Notes under the pieces: model-generated | What the model was told of the DNA's origin: nothing | Databases searched by the model: none | What the model saw: only the letters and a program-made list of their open reading frames with translations | Shown: positions 9,604 through 19,837 of the stretch, piece by piece | How positions within the stretch are numbered: position 1 is the stretch's first letter | Layout of the letters: the number at the start of each line of letters is the position of its first letter | Position numbers and translations under genes: made by a program | Origin: Bacteroidales bacterium | Lineage (GTDB): Bacteria > Bacteroidota > Bacteroidia > Bacteroidales > Tenuifilaceae | Assembly (NCBI GenBank): GCA_013141385.1 | Contig: JABFRB010000018.1 | Coordinates: forward strand, 62,001-126,000 | Length of the DNA stretch: 64,000 nucleotides | Reading direction: 5' to 3'

Positions 9604-9786
9604 ATGGCTAAGAAAGGTAACAGGGTGCAGGTTATTATGGAATGTACAGAGCATAAAGAAAGTGGTATGCCCGGTACATCAAGATATATAACTACAAAAA
9701 ATAAAAAAAACACCCCAGAAAGACTTGAGTTCCGTAAGTACAACCCTGTATTAAAAAGGGTTACCCTTCATCGTGAAACTAAATAA
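9604..9786 (+). CDS. rpmG: 50S ribosomal protein L33
   Basis: Sixty-residue basic protein beginning [18 protein letters not shown] with [23 protein letters not shown], the standard L33 pattern. It lacks the CxxC zinc pairs of the zinc-binding version and has a single Cys at position 14. It starts 11 bp after rpmB and is surely cotranscribed with it. Confidence 0.96.
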   Translation: MAKKGNRVQVIMECTEHKESGMPGTSRYITTKNKKNTPERLEFRKYNPVLKRVTLHRETK

Positions 9787-9796
9787 TATTTAAATC

Positions 9797-9952
9797 ATGG
9801 CAAAGAAAGTAGTTGCTACAATGCAGAAAGGTACCGGAAGGGTACGTACAAAATGCATAAAAATGGTAAGATCTCCTAAAACAGGTGCTTACATGTTTAA
9901 AGAGGAAATGGTTAACAACGCTGAGATTCAGGATTTTTTTAAAGCAAAATAA
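9797..9952 (+). CDS. DUF4295 family small basic protein
   Basis: A 51-residue product starting MAKKVVATMQKGTGR with KMVRSPKTGAYMFKEEMV and ending DFFKAK. It is the DUF4295 protein found after rpmG in Bacteroidota and is thought to be ribosome-associated by context only. It begins 10 bp after the rpmG stop and is followed by a terminator, so it closes the three-gene unit. Confidence 0.9.
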   Translation: MAKKVVATMQKGTGRVRTKCIKMVRSPKTGAYMFKEEMVNNAEIQDFFKAK

Positions 9953-9988
9953 TTTGTTTTGTTTTCTTGGCTTGAGACATATTTGATA

Positions 9989-10020
9989 AAGCTTTCTTGA
10001 TCAGAAAGCTTTTCTTTTTT
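9989..10020 (+). terminator. Terminator of the rpmB-rpmG-DUF4295 unit
   Basis: Stem AAGCTTTCT (9989-9997) with AGAAAGCTT (10003-10011), then TTCTTTTTT. It lies between DUF4295 and ftsY. Confidence 0.85.
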
Positions 10021-10050
10021 GTATATTAGTGTCTATTTATTTAAGTATTT

Positions 10051-11001
10051 ATGGGTGTTTTAGATTTCTTTTCAAAGGAGAACAAAGATTCTCTGAATAA
10101 GGGTCTTGAAAAAACTAAGGAGAGTCTACTTAAGAAGATATCCAAGGCTGTTATTGGTAAATCTCATGTGGATGATGAAGTGCTAGACAACCTTGAAGAG
10201 ATATTAATATCTTCAGATGTGGGCGTAGAGACAACGCTTAGGATTATTGAAAGGATTCAGAAAAGAGCTGCTAGTGATAAATATTTGAATACTAATGAGC
10301 TAAATCAAATATTAAAGTCTGAAATTGTTAACCTCCTTGCTGAGAATGAATCAGTTGAATCTGAATTGTTTCCAGCGAAAAATAGTGGAAATCCATATGT
10401 TATAATGGTTGTTGGAGTTAATGGTGTTGGTAAAACCACTACCATTGGAAAACTTGCCTACCTTTTTAAAAGTAGTGGAAAATCCGTATTAATTGGTGCC
10501 GCAGATACTTTTAGAGCTGCTGCAGTTGATCAAATAACCATTTGGGCGGATAGGGTTGGAGTTCCCATTGTAAAACAGCAAATGGGTGCAGATCCTGCCT
10601 CAGTTGCTTTTGATACCTTAACATCTGCAAAGGCTAGCAATATGGATGTTGTGATAATAGATACAGCAGGGAGACTTCACAATAAAATTAACCTGATGAA
10701 TGAATTATCGAAGATCAAAAAGGTTATGCAGAAAGTCATTCCTGATGCGCCCCATGAGGTTTTATTGGTCTTAGATGGTTCGGTAGGGCAAAATGCCTTT
10801 GAACAGGCGAAACAATTTACTAAATCAACGGAGGTTACTGCTTTAGCTCTTACAAAACTCGATGGCACAGCAAAAGGTGGTGTAGTGATTGGAATCTCTG
10901 ATCAGTTTAAAATCCCTGTAAAATTTATAGGAGTTGGTGAGAAAATAACTGATCTTCAGATATTTAATCGAGTTGAATTTGTTGATTCGCTATTTAACTA
11001 A
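10051..11001 (+). CDS. ftsY: Signal recognition particle receptor FtsY
   Basis: SRP-receptor GTPase of 316 residues that docks SRP-ribosome complexes at the inner membrane for cotranslational insertion. Seen: an N domain of helices (about 10-100), the G1 loop GVNGVGKTT at 122-130, DTFRAAAVDQ, the G3 loop DTAGRLHNK, and G4 TKLDGTAKGG, ending in the GEKITDLQIF stretch. The acidic A domain of enterobacterial FtsY is missing, as is usual in Bacteroidota, so membrane contact is through the amphipathic N-terminus. It follows the ribosomal unit but is separated from it by a terminator. Confidence 0.96.
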   Translation: MGVLDFFSKENKDSLNKGLEKTKESLLKKISKAVIGKSHVDDEVLDNLEEILISSDVGVETTLRIIERIQKRAASDKYLNTNELNQILKSEIVNLLAENESVESELFPAKNSGNPYVIMVVGVNGVGKTTTIGKLAYLFKSSGKSVLIGAADTFRAAAVDQITIWADRVGVPIVKQQMGADPASVAFDTLTSAKASNMDVVIIDTAGRLHNKINLMNELSKIKKVMQKVIPDAPHEVLLVLDGSVGQNAFEQAKQFTKSTEVTALALTKLDGTAKGGVVIGISDQFKIPVKFIGVGEKITDLQIFNRVEFVDSLFN

Positions 11002-11022
11002 TCTAAATTTATCAATATAATT

Positions 11023-11049
11023 AACCCGGGTATAACTCCCGGGTTTTTC
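11023..11049 (+). terminator. Terminator after ftsY
   Basis: Perfect stem AACCCGGG (11023-11030) with CCCGGGTT, then TTTCC. It lies in the 54-bp gap before rimO, so some read-through into rimO is likely. Confidence 0.75.
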
Positions 11050-11055
11050 CATAAT

Positions 11056-12357
11056 ATGAAGAAAAGCAAAAGAAAAATAAACGTTGTGACCTTGGGTTGT
11101 TCTAAGAATATCGTTGATTCGGAATTCTTAATGAAACAGTTGGATTTTGATGGATGGGAGGTTGTTCACGATTCTAATGATACTTCAGCAAAAGTAGTAG
11201 TTATTAACACCTGTGGTTTCATTGCCGATGCAAAGGAGGAATCAACTGACACTATTATTCGTTTTGTAAATGCTAAAAATCAAGGAGTTATCGATAGAGT
11301 TTATGTTATGGGGTGTCTATCCCAAAGATACAAAGATGATCTATCTAAAGAGATCCCTGAGGTTGATGGGTTTTATGGGGTAACAGATCTTCCTGAGATT
11401 CTTAAAGATTTAAAATCAAAGTATAGCAATGAGGTCGCAAATGATCGGATGCTACTTACCCCAAATCATTACGCTTACCTTAAAATATCAGAGGGTTGTA
11501 ATTGGGGCTGTGGCTATTGCGCTATACCTTTAATTAGAGGTAAACACATTTCTAGAAGTATTGAATCGCTTGTTGATGAGGCAACTAAAATAGCCCAAAA
11601 TGGTATAAAAGAGCTTCTTATTATTGCTCAGGATTCCACATACTATGGACTTGATCTTTATGGTAAGAGAATGTTGGCTGAACTTATTGAAAAGCTTAGT
11701 GAAATTAAGGGTATTGAGTGGATAAGGATTCATTATGCGTATCCAAGTAATTTTCCAATATCACTAATTGATGTAATAAAGAATAATCCTAAAGTTTGTA
11801 AATATATAGATATACCTTTTCAGCATATTAGCGATAACATGCTAAAGATAATGCGTAGAGGCTTGACTAAAGATGAGACAATTAAATTAGTGGATAATCT
11901 TAGAAAAAGCATACCTGACATTGCCATACGTACTACTTTCTTAGTAGGTCATCCAGGGGAAACAGAGCAGGATTTTAGAGAATTAGTTGATTTTGTTAAG
12001 GAATCAAAGTTTGATAGAATAGGAGTTTTCACATATTCTGAGGAGGAGGGTACCTATTCTGCGAATAACTATCCCGATAAAATATCCAGCTCTGTGAAAA
12101 ATCGTCGCTTTAATAAAATAATGGAGATTCAGCGTGAGATATCTTTAAGCAATAATTCAAAGAGAGTAGGAAAGGTTTATAAAGTTATTATTGATCGAAT
12201 TGAAGATGAGAATTTTATAGGAAGAACAGAATACGATTCACCCGAAGTTGATCAAGAGGTTATAATAAAATCGGATAAAAAAATAGCTGTAGGAGATTTT
12301 ATAAACGTGAAAATCACGTCATGCGATGACTATGATTTAATGGGAGAGATGATATAA
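11056..12357 (+). CDS. rimO: Ribosomal protein S12 methylthiotransferase RimO
   Basis: Radical SAM enzyme that places a methylthio group on an Asp of ribosomal protein S12. Seen: an N-terminal UPF0004 domain with the three cluster cysteines Cys15, Cys53 and Cys87; the radical SAM motif CxxxCxxC at Cys148, Cys152 and Cys155 followed by IPLIRGKHISR, which is typical of RimO; and a C-terminal TRAM domain (about 365-433). The 433-residue length and the GCSKNIVDSE opening distinguish it from the tRNA enzyme MiaB. It lies behind ftsY. Confidence 0.95.
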   Translation: MKKSKRKINVVTLGCSKNIVDSEFLMKQLDFDGWEVVHDSNDTSAKVVVINTCGFIADAKEESTDTIIRFVNAKNQGVIDRVYVMGCLSQRYKDDLSKEIPEVDGFYGVTDLPEILKDLKSKYSNEVANDRMLLTPNHYAYLKISEGCNWGCGYCAIPLIRGKHISRSIESLVDEATKIAQNGIKELLIIAQDSTYYGLDLYGKRMLAELIEKLSEIKGIEWIRIHYAYPSNFPISLIDVIKNNPKVCKYIDIPFQHISDNMLKIMRRGLTKDETIKLVDNLRKSIPDIAIRTTFLVGHPGETEQDFRELVDFVKESKFDRIGVFTYSEEEGTYSANNYPDKISSSVKNRRFNKIMEIQREISLSNNSKRVGKVYKVIIDRIEDENFIGRTEYDSPEVDQEVIIKSDKKIAVGDFINVKITSCDDYDLMGEMI

Positions 12358-12394
12358 AACTAAGGGCTGCAAAATTTCGCAGTCCTTAGTTTTT
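12358..12394. terminator. Bidirectional terminator between rimO and tpx
   Basis: A 13-bp stem (12358-12370 with 12379-12391, one G-T) containing AACTAAGG and CCTTAGTT, with T-rich flanks on both strands. The rimO stop precedes it and the tpx stop overlaps its far end. Confidence 0.85.
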
Positions 12395-12902
12395 AGATTA
12401 ATGCTTTCAAGACCTTTAAGGCGGCATCATAGTTTGGTTCTTTTCCTATTTCTTGCAAAACTTCAACGTATTGTATTTTATCATCTTTATCAATAATTAC
12501 AACCCCTCTAGCAAGTAATCGTAAATCCTTGATAAGAAATCCGTACTTATTACCAAAATCAGCATCCCGATGATCTGAGAGGGTTTTAAGATTGTTAATG
12601 CCTTCTGCTCCACAAAACCTTTTTAATGCAAAGGGTAAATCCATTGAAATGGCAAGAAAGGCAACATTTTCGCCATATGATCCTGCTTCGCTATTGAATT
12701 TATGGTTTTGAATAGAGCAAACACTTGTATCAATAGAAGGGAAAACAGAGATAAGTTTTACTTTGCCTTTAAAATCTGATAGTTTTACTGGCTTTAGGCC
12801 AATGTCAAGTACATTAAATTCAGGTGCTTTCGAACCAATTTTCAATTCATTTCCTGCAAGTTCTAGAGGATTACCACCAAATTTAACTTTTCGATTACTC
12901 AT
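12393..12902 (-). CDS. tpx: Thiol peroxidase (atypical 2-Cys peroxiredoxin)
   Basis: Periplasm- or cytosol-type Tpx that reduces lipid and hydrogen peroxides with thioredoxin. Seen: opening MSNRKVKFGGNPLEL, peroxidatic Cys62 in PSIDTSVCSIQ, and resolving Cys97 in KRFCGAEG; both positions match the family (61 and 95 in E. coli). Length is 169 with the ATG at 12902; an in-frame TTG three codons upstream is less likely. No signal peptide is seen. Single gene, convergent with rimO. Confidence 0.94.
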   Translation of the reverse strand: MSNRKVKFGGNPLELAGNELKIGSKAPEFNVLDIGLKPVKLSDFKGKVKLISVFPSIDTSVCSIQNHKFNSEAGSYGENVAFLAISMDLPFALKRFCGAEGINNLKTLSDHRDADFGNKYGFLIKDLRLLARGVVIIDKDDKIQYVEVLQEIGKEPNYDAALKVLKALI

Positions 12903-12929
12903 AGTTTTCAAGGTTTAGTTTATATGATA

Positions 12930-12964
12930 AACGCTGAACGTTAATAAATTGTTCAGCGTTTTAT
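12930..12964 (-). terminator. Probable terminator downstream of clpC
   Basis: Perfect 10-bp stem AACGCTGAAC (12930-12939) with GTTCAGCGTT (12951-12960) in the gap between the clpC stop and the tpx start. The T-tail on the minus strand is weak. Confidence 0.6.
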
Positions 12965-12993
12965 TAAAAAAAAATAATTTTAAATTAAAACAT

Positions 12994-15531
12994 CTATTCT
13001 TCATCTAAAACAATTTCTGTAGACACTTCCTCTTTAGTGATGATTTTGATTATAATTTCTTCTTTCTTCTTATTAAAACCAACAGAAATAACATCACCCG
13101 CTTTCATAGTACTTTTTATAATTACTTCCGCCATAGGATCTTCAAGGTATTTCTGAATGGCTCTTTTTAATGGTCTAGCACCATACTGGATATCAAAGCC
13201 TTTTTCAGTAATAAAATCTTTCGCTGCTGGAGATATTTTAATCAAATAACCAAGGCTTAATATCCTATCATAGAGACCTTTTAATTCGATATCAATAATT
13301 TTGTGAATTTCAGGTCTTGACAGGGTATTAAATATCACTATATCGTCAATACGATTTAAGAACTCAGGGGCAAAAGCCTTTTTCAATGCCTTTTGAAGTA
13401 CATTTTTAGAGTAATCGTTTGCTGTCGCCTCTTTAGCGGCAGTATTAAAACCAACACCCCGTCCGAAATCTTTGAGTTCTCTAGATCCAATGTTGGAAGT
13501 CATTATAACAATAGTGTTTTTAAAATCAACTCTTCTGCCTAAACTATCTGTAAGAAGACCTTCATCCAATACCTGAAGTAATATATGAAAAACATCGGGG
13601 TGAGCTTTTTCAACTTCATCCAATAATACGACTGAATATGGCTTACGACGCACTTTCTCAGTTAATTGACCTCCTTCTTCGTATCCAATGTAACCTGGAG
13701 GAGCTCCAACAAGTCTTGATACTGAAAATTTCTCCATATACTCACTCATATCAATACGAATGAGGTTTTCGTATGAATCAAAAAGATATCTGGCAAGTAC
13801 TTTGGCTAGCTGTGTTTTACCAACTCCAGTAGGTCCAAGAAAAATGAAGGTACCAATAGGTTTATTTGGATCTTTCAATCCAGCCCTATTCCTCTGAATT
13901 GCTTTAACAACCTTTCCTATAGCATCATCTTGACCAATAATAGAACCTTTAAGTTCATCGGCCATTTTAACAAGCCTTGCACCTTCAGCTTGTGCAATCC
14001 TTTGAACTGGAACACCAGTCATCATAGCAACAACTTCAGCCACCTTATCTTCACTTACTATCTCACGATGCTTAGTAAGTTCACGCTCCCAGCGTTTTTG
14101 CTCTTGATCTAAGAGATCTATAAACTGTTTTTCTTTGTCCCTAAAACTAGCAGCAGATTCAAAATCCTGATTTTTTACCGATTTAATTTTTTCTTTTTTA
14201 GCTTCTTCAACTTGCTTTTCAAGCATAATCATTTTCTCAGGAACTTTGATATTAGAGATATGAACCCTAGATCCTGATTCATCTAACGCATCAATAGCTT
14301 TATCTGGTAAATGTCGGTCAGAAATATAACGCATAGTTAATTTAACGCAAGCATTAATGGCTTCAGGAGTGTAGGTAACATTATGGTGTTCTTCATAACG
14401 TTCTTTAATATTATTTAAAATTTCAACAGTTTCTTCGGGTGATGTAGGATCAACCATTACTTTTTGGAATCTACGCTCTAAAGCACCATCTTTCTCAATA
14501 TGTTCGCGGTATTCATCAAGAGTTGTTGCGCCAATACACTGAAGTTCTCCTCGAGCCAAAGAGGGTTTTAGCATATTTGCAGCATCCAATGAACCCGTTG
14601 CACCTCCAGCACCAACAATGGTATGAATCTCGTCTATGAACAGAATTACATCATTGGTTTTAGCTAATTCGTTGAGAATAGCTTTCATCCTTTCCTCAAA
14701 TTGCCCTCTATATTTAGTTCCAGCAACAATAGATGCTAAATCAAGGGTTACAACTCTTTTATTGAAAAGAACTCTAGATACTTTCTTTTTTATTATTCGT
14801 AGGGCCAATCCCTCTGCAATTGCTGACTTCCCAACTCCGGGTTCACCAATAAGTATAGGATTATTTTTCTTTCTTCTGCTTAAAATTTGGGCAATACGTT
14901 CAATCTCTCTTTCTCTACCAATTATCGGATCTAAGCGTCCTTCTTCTGCTGCTTTGGTTAAATCAATTCCAAAGTTGTCAAGTACAGGTGTGTCTGATGC
15001 AGGTTTGCCTGGTGTTTGCTGAGAGCCTCCTCGAGGAACTCCGAATTGGCTACGTTCATCATCCTCATCGGAGAAATCACCTTGAGATTTAATCTCTCCC
15101 ATTTCAAGTTCAGCTCTAACCGATAGGTAATTAACCTTTCTCTCTGCTAGAATTTGTGTAATATAATTGTTCTCATCTTTTAGTATAGCCAATAGAAGAT
15201 GTGCAGGATTTACTACGTCTGTCTTTAGGGATCTTGCTTCCAAAAAGACAAGTTTTAGAGCCCTTTCAGAGGATTTATAAAGGTTAAGTTCATCTGGCTC
15301 ACTCACATTCAATATATCTTTACTGTTTAAAAGTTTGTTTTCTAGTAATTTTTTAATCTCAGCCAGATCTAATCCCAACGAGTTTAATACATCAATGGCA
15401 ATACTTTCTCCATCGCGCAGAATACCGAGGAACAAGTGCTCAGGGCTAATGGAACTATTACCTAGCCTAATCGCTTCTTCGCGACTATAGGTAAGTATAT
15501 CTTTTATTTTTTGAGAAAATTTGGAGTCCAT
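12994..15531 (-). CDS. clpC: ATP-dependent Clp protease ATP-binding subunit ClpC
   Basis: Hsp100 unfoldase that feeds substrates to ClpP. Order seen: two N-terminal Clp repeats (about 1-145), a linker, the first AAA+ domain with GEPGVGKSA and FIDEIHT, a UVR-like segment (SVKNQDFESAASFRDKEKQ), the second AAA+ domain with GPTGVGKTQLA and LLDEVEKAH, and the C-terminal D2-small domain with GARPLKRAIQ. The UVR segment and the length of 845 separate ClpC from ClpB and ClpA. The start MDSKFSQ at 15531 matches the family opening; an in-frame ATG four codons upstream is possible. Its gene is divergent from gyrA. Confidence 0.95.
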   Translation of the reverse strand: MDSKFSQKIKDILTYSREEAIRLGNSSISPEHLFLGILRDGESIAIDVLNSLGLDLAEIKKLLENKLLNSKDILNVSEPDELNLYKSSERALKLVFLEARSLKTDVVNPAHLLLAILKDENNYITQILAERKVNYLSVRAELEMGEIKSQGDFSDEDDERSQFGVPRGGSQQTPGKPASDTPVLDNFGIDLTKAAEEGRLDPIIGREREIERIAQILSRRKKNNPILIGEPGVGKSAIAEGLALRIIKKKVSRVLFNKRVVTLDLASIVAGTKYRGQFEERMKAILNELAKTNDVILFIDEIHTIVGAGGATGSLDAANMLKPSLARGELQCIGATTLDEYREHIEKDGALERRFQKVMVDPTSPEETVEILNNIKERYEEHHNVTYTPEAINACVKLTMRYISDRHLPDKAIDALDESGSRVHISNIKVPEKMIMLEKQVEEAKKEKIKSVKNQDFESAASFRDKEKQFIDLLDQEQKRWERELTKHREIVSEDKVAEVVAMMTGVPVQRIAQAEGARLVKMADELKGSIIGQDDAIGKVVKAIQRNRAGLKDPNKPIGTFIFLGPTGVGKTQLAKVLARYLFDSYENLIRIDMSEYMEKFSVSRLVGAPPGYIGYEEGGQLTEKVRRKPYSVVLLDEVEKAHPDVFHILLQVLDEGLLTDSLGRRVDFKNTIVIMTSNIGSRELKDFGRGVGFNTAAKEATANDYSKNVLQKALKKAFAPEFLNRIDDIVIFNTLSRPEIHKIIDIELKGLYDRILSLGYLIKISPAAKDFITEKGFDIQYGARPLKRAIQKYLEDPMAEVIIKSTMKAGDVISVGFNKKKEEIIIKIITKEEVSTEIVLDEE

Positions 15532-15760
15532 AATACACAACATTGATATTAGAATTCGAATACTAAAGTAATATAGAATAACGTAAATACAAGCATAAAG
15601 TTTAATATACTTTTTATGATTAAGATCACTTAGTAAATATGATGATTAATGTTAATAATTCATTGAGAAAAGATGGTTTATTATTGATGATAATTGAGTA
15701 CTTTAGCGGGTTCATAAAAAAGTATTTATTAATAATAATTTCGATTCTTTAATTAATAAT

Positions 15761-18262
15761 ATGGCTGAAGGAGAAAGAATTATTCAGATCAACATCGAAG
15801 AGGAGATGAAATCTGCCTACATTGACTACTCAATGTCGGTAATTGTTTCAAGAGCTCTACCCGATGTGAGGGATGGGTTAAAACCAGTACACAGAAGGGT
15901 ACTTTTCGGTATGTCTGAGCTTGGAGTTTTATCAGGTAAACCCTTTAAAAAATCGGCTCGTATAGTAGGTGAGGTTTTAGGAAAATATCACCCCCATGGT
16001 GATACTTCTGTGTATGATGCCATGGTTAGAATGGCTCAGGAATGGTCATTAAGATACCCTTTTGTTGATGGACAGGGTAACTTTGGTTCTGTTGACGGGG
16101 ATAGCCCTGCAGCCATGCGTTATACTGAAGCTCGGTTAACTAAGATTGCAGAAGAAACTCTAGCAGATCTTGAAAAAAATACAGTCGATTTCAGATTGAA
16201 CTTTGATGATTCACTCGAAGAACCAACTGTTTTACCAACTAAAATCCCAACCCTTTTAGTAAATGGTTCATCTGGAATAGCAGTTGGTATGGCAACAAAC
16301 ATGGCTCCTCACAATTTAAGGGAGGTTGTTGATGCAATTTGTGCAACCATCGATAATCCCGAAATAACCATTGATGAACTATTGAAGTACGTCAAAGGTC
16401 CTGATTTTCCAACAGGAGCTATTATCTATGGTTATCAAGGTGTTAAGGAATCATACCATACTGGTAAGGGTAGAGTGGTAATCAGATCTAAAACTGAAAT
16501 TGAACAAACCGAATCTGGTAGATCAAAGATTATTGTAACCGAAATACCCTATATGGTTAACAAATCTGAGATGATACGCAGGATTGCTGACTTGATTAAC
16601 GAAAAGAAACTTGAGGGTATTAGCTATATAAACGATGAATCGGATCGTCAGGGTACTCGAGTTGTAATGATTCTTAAAAAAGAGGCTGTTGCAAATGTAG
16701 TTTTAAATAACCTTTATAAACATTCTCAACTACAATCCTCTTTCGCTATTAATAATATTGCCCTTGTTGATGGACGACCAAAAGTGTTGAACCTTAAGGA
16801 TCTAATCGTTCTTTTTATTAAACATCGTCACAATGTTATTATTAGGAGAACACAATTCGAATTAGATCAAGCTGAAAAAAGAGCTCATATCCTCGAGGGT
16901 TTACTCATAGCTATCGATCATATAGATGAGGTTATAGCATTAATTCGTGCAGCTGAAACTCCAGATATAGCTCGCGAGAGTTTAATGACTCGTTTCGGAC
17001 TCTCTGATATTCAGTCACGTGCAATTATAGATATGCGTTTGCGAAGCTTAACCGGCCTAGAACGCGACAAGGTAAAAGAAGAATATAATGAATTGCTAAA
17101 TCAGATTGCTTTTTTAAAGAATATTCTTAGTGATACTGCTTTACAAATGAAGATTATTAAGGACGAAATGCTCTATATTAAAGAAAAATATGGAGATGAT
17201 CGTAGAACCGAAATAATTCCAAATGCTGAAGAGTTCAATCCAGAAGATTTTTATGCTGATGAAGAGGTTGTAATTACGATATCTAGATTAGGTTACATAA
17301 AAAGAACACCATTAACTGAATATAGAACTCAGGCTAGGGGAGGAGTAGGTACTAAAGGAAGCAATACTAGAGATGAAGATTTTATTGAACATCTTTATAC
17401 CGCTAGTATGCATAATACTATGCTTTTCTTTACTGAAAAGGGAAAGTGTTTTTGGCTTAAAGTCTACGATATCCCAGAAGGAAGTAAAACATCTAAAGGA
17501 AGAGCTATTCAGAATATGCTGAATATTGAGAGTGACGATAATGTGAAAGCATACCTGAATGTTAAAAAACTAACTGATACTGAGTATATTCAAAATAATT
17601 ATATCATTCTTTGTACAAAAAAAGGTATAATTAAAAAGACTTCATTAGAGGCATATAGTAGACCAAGACAGAATGGAGTAAATGCTATTACTATTAAGGA
17701 CGGTGATCAATTACTTGAGGCTTGTTTAACGAATGGCACTTGTCACGTTTTAATTGCAGCAAAAGATGGAAAAGCAATTAGATTCCCTGAAAAACTTGTG
17801 CGACCAATAGGAAGGACAGGAAGTGGAGTAAGAGCTATTTCCATTAAACAAACAGATGAAGTAATTGGTATGGTTTGTGTTACTGATACTGAACAAAAAG
17901 ATATACTCGTTGTATCAGAAATGGGCTATGGTAAACGTTCTAAGCTAGATGACTATCGGATTACAAATAGGGGTGGGAAAGGAGTAAAAACCTTAAATAT
18001 TACCCCCAAAACAGGTAATCTAATAGCAATTAAGGGTGTTACGGATAATAATGATTTGATGATTATCAATAGAAGCGGTATAACTATTAGACTTTCAGTA
18101 ACTAAGATGAGAATTACAGGAAGAGCTACTCAAGGGGTTCGATTAATAAATCTCAAGAATAATGATGCAATTGCTGCAGTAGCAAATGTAGAATCATCTG
18201 ATGAAAAAATTGGTGATGAGTTTGATAATGTATCTGAAAATATCATTTCAGAGCTTGAATAA
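15761..18262 (+). CDS. gyrA: DNA gyrase subunit A
   Basis: Breakage-reunion subunit of gyrase, which introduces negative supercoils. Seen: opening [21 protein letters not shown], the winged-helix part with [12 protein letters not shown] at 77-88 (the quinolone-resistance region), active-site Tyr121 in AMRYTEARL, the coiled coil near 350-500, and the C-terminal beta-pinwheel repeats with the GyrA-box-like RGGKGVKTL at about 738-746. The 833-residue length and GyrA box favour GyrA over ParC. A 229-bp divergent spacer separates it from clpC, with no other gene in it. Confidence 0.95.
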   Translation: MAEGERIIQINIEEEMKSAYIDYSMSVIVSRALPDVRDGLKPVHRRVLFGMSELGVLSGKPFKKSARIVGEVLGKYHPHGDTSVYDAMVRMAQEWSLRYPFVDGQGNFGSVDGDSPAAMRYTEARLTKIAEETLADLEKNTVDFRLNFDDSLEEPTVLPTKIPTLLVNGSSGIAVGMATNMAPHNLREVVDAICATIDNPEITIDELLKYVKGPDFPTGAIIYGYQGVKESYHTGKGRVVIRSKTEIEQTESGRSKIIVTEIPYMVNKSEMIRRIADLINEKKLEGISYINDESDRQGTRVVMILKKEAVANVVLNNLYKHSQLQSSFAINNIALVDGRPKVLNLKDLIVLFIKHRHNVIIRRTQFELDQAEKRAHILEGLLIAIDHIDEVIALIRAAETPDIARESLMTRFGLSDIQSRAIIDMRLRSLTGLERDKVKEEYNELLNQIAFLKNILSDTALQMKIIKDEMLYIKEKYGDDRRTEIIPNAEEFNPEDFYADEEVVITISRLGYIKRTPLTEYRTQARGGVGTKGSNTRDEDFIEHLYTASMHNTMLFFTEKGKCFWLKVYDIPEGSKTSKGRAIQNMLNIESDDNVKAYLNVKKLTDTEYIQNNYIILCTKKGIIKKTSLEAYSRPRQNGVNAITIKDGDQLLEACLTNGTCHVLIAAKDGKAIRFPEKLVRPIGRTGSGVRAISIKQTDEVIGMVCVTDTEQKDILVVSEMGYGKRSKLDDYRITNRGGKGVKTLNITPKTGNLIAIKGVTDNNDLMIINRSGITIRLSVTKMRITGRATQGVRLINLKNNDAIAAVANVESSDEKIGDEFDNVSENIISELE

Positions 18263-18285
18263 TAAATTAATTATCAATATTTTTG
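18255..18285 (+). promoter_or_regulatory. Bacteroidota-type promoter for the TPR protein gene
   Basis: TTG at 18255-18257, a 20-bp spacer, and TATTTTTG (TAnnTTTG) at 18278-18285. The -33 element lies in the last codons of gyrA and the next gene starts 37 bp downstream, so this gene can be transcribed on its own. Confidence 0.6.
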
Positions 18286-18321
18286 CAAAAAATTAAACTA
18301 GAACTTAAATTTCACAACACA

Positions 18322-19635
18322 ATGAAAAAATTTTCAATCATCTTATTATTGATCTTCGGTTTGAATATTGTACATGCACAAGTCGGAGTTCAAGTTAACT
18401 TTGATCAACTTAAGAAAAAAGTTGAGAAGAGTAATGCTGATATAGAAAACCCTAAGAAAAACATCAAAGAAGGAGTTTGGATTGATAGAGCTGAATTAAT
18501 GATGGAGATTTACGAATCACATCTTTATAAATCTGCGATAGGTGCAGATTTGGCAACTTTCAAACTTTTGTTAGGTGGACAGTTAAAGAATAGTGTTCAA
18601 GAGGAGCAAGATGGAAGTCTTGTTGATAAATTGATTACTGACCGTGCAATTTTTTATTTTGCTAACAATAAACTTGAAAAATGGGAAATACTTAATCCTG
18701 TAATTGAGAACCCTCTCGCTATTGCTATGGAAAGTCTTAATAAAGCAAGAGAAATTGATGTTAATGGAAAAAAGGTTAAACCTCTCAAAGAAAACTACAT
18801 TAGATTAAAAGAATTGCTTATTTCAGAAGGCTCAAATTGCTATAGTTTTAAAAAATATGCATGTGCCTACAATAGTTTTAATACAGTTATTAACATTGGA
18901 ATGATACCACAGTTAAATCAAAAAGATACTGCAATTTATTACTATTCAGCTCTTTCTGCACAATTAGATGGTAAGAACAAAGAAGCTGTTGATTTATATA
19001 AAAAAGCTATTGAATTAGGATATACCTCAGAAGGTAATGCATATTCGTACTTAGAGCAAGCATACAGATCGTTAGGTGATAATGAATCAGGATTACCTTA
19101 TCTTGAACAAGGGTTTATTAAATATCCAAAGAATCAAAATGTTCTTATTGCTCTAATTAACTACTATATTAATAAAAATGAGGATCCCAATAAGGTGTTA
19201 ACTTATATTGATAAGGCTATTCAAGATGATCCAAAAAATGCTTCATTATATTTTAATAAGGCCGCAATTTATGATAAGTTAAGTGATTTTGAAAAAGCTG
19301 CAGAGATATATCAAAAATCTATAGAGTGTGATCCTACCTTCTTTGATGCCTATTTTAATCTTGGTGCTATAATTTATAATAAGGGTGTAAAATATTTGGA
19401 AGATGCAAACAAAGTACCTGCCAAGGAACTTGAAAGGTATGACGCTTTAATTGCAAAAGCAAATGTAGAATTTAAAAATGCTTTACCATACATTCTTAAA
19501 GCCAATGAAATTAAGCCCACCGATAAATCTACTGTTGAAACATTAAAAAACATTTATTTTCGATATAGAACCGAAAGTGATGAGATGAATAAGAAATATT
19601 TAGAATTTAAAGATAAGTCGGAGCAGTTGAAGTAA
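18322..19635 (+). CDS. Exported tetratricopeptide repeat protein
   Basis: A 437-residue protein with a signal peptide (MKKFSIILLLIFGLNIVHAQ, cleavage near residue 20), so it is periplasmic or surface-located. From about residue 195 to 430 it forms repeated helix pairs of TPR type, for example ALSAQLDGKNKEAVDLYKKA, AYRSLGDNESGLPYLEQG and AAIYDKLSDFEKAAEIYQKS. The ATG at 18322 was chosen because it begins the signal peptide and follows a good promoter; an upstream ATG at 18283 would add 13 unlikely residues. Function is unknown. Confidence 0.82.
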   Translation: MKKFSIILLLIFGLNIVHAQVGVQVNFDQLKKKVEKSNADIENPKKNIKEGVWIDRAELMMEIYESHLYKSAIGADLATFKLLLGGQLKNSVQEEQDGSLVDKLITDRAIFYFANNKLEKWEILNPVIENPLAIAMESLNKAREIDVNGKKVKPLKENYIRLKELLISEGSNCYSFKKYACAYNSFNTVINIGMIPQLNQKDTAIYYYSALSAQLDGKNKEAVDLYKKAIELGYTSEGNAYSYLEQAYRSLGDNESGLPYLEQGFIKYPKNQNVLIALINYYINKNEDPNKVLTYIDKAIQDDPKNASLYFNKAAIYDKLSDFEKAAEIYQKSIECDPTFFDAYFNLGAIIYNKGVKYLEDANKVPAKELERYDALIAKANVEFKNALPYILKANEIKPTDKSTVETLKNIYFRYRTESDEMNKKYLEFKDKSEQLK

Positions 19636-19649
19636 AAATTAAATATTTA

Positions 19650-19680
19650 AACCTCAGTTTATAATTACTGAGGTTTATTT
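19650..19680 (+). terminator. Terminator after the TPR gene
   Basis: Perfect 9-bp stem AACCTCAGT (19650-19658) with ACTGAGGTT (19666-19674) and tail TATTTC. Confidence 0.8.
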
Positions 19681-19837
19681 CATTATGTTATATTTAACAT
19701 AATATTAATTATAAGACATTTATTGTTATTATTAATGAATTTATAATTAAGTTAAAAAATAGAAATAAAAAATCTTTATGTCATCTATGAAATTTCAATT
19801 TTTAATGTATTATTGCAAAAAAAATTAAAGGGAATAT

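Noticed and set aside
14636-15022. A 128-codon plus-strand frame, and similar long ones at 43092-43502, 45040-45417 and 28776-29165
   Set aside because: All lie opposite strongly supported genes (clpC, prfC, the NCS2 permease, an ABC permease) and have no domain of their own.
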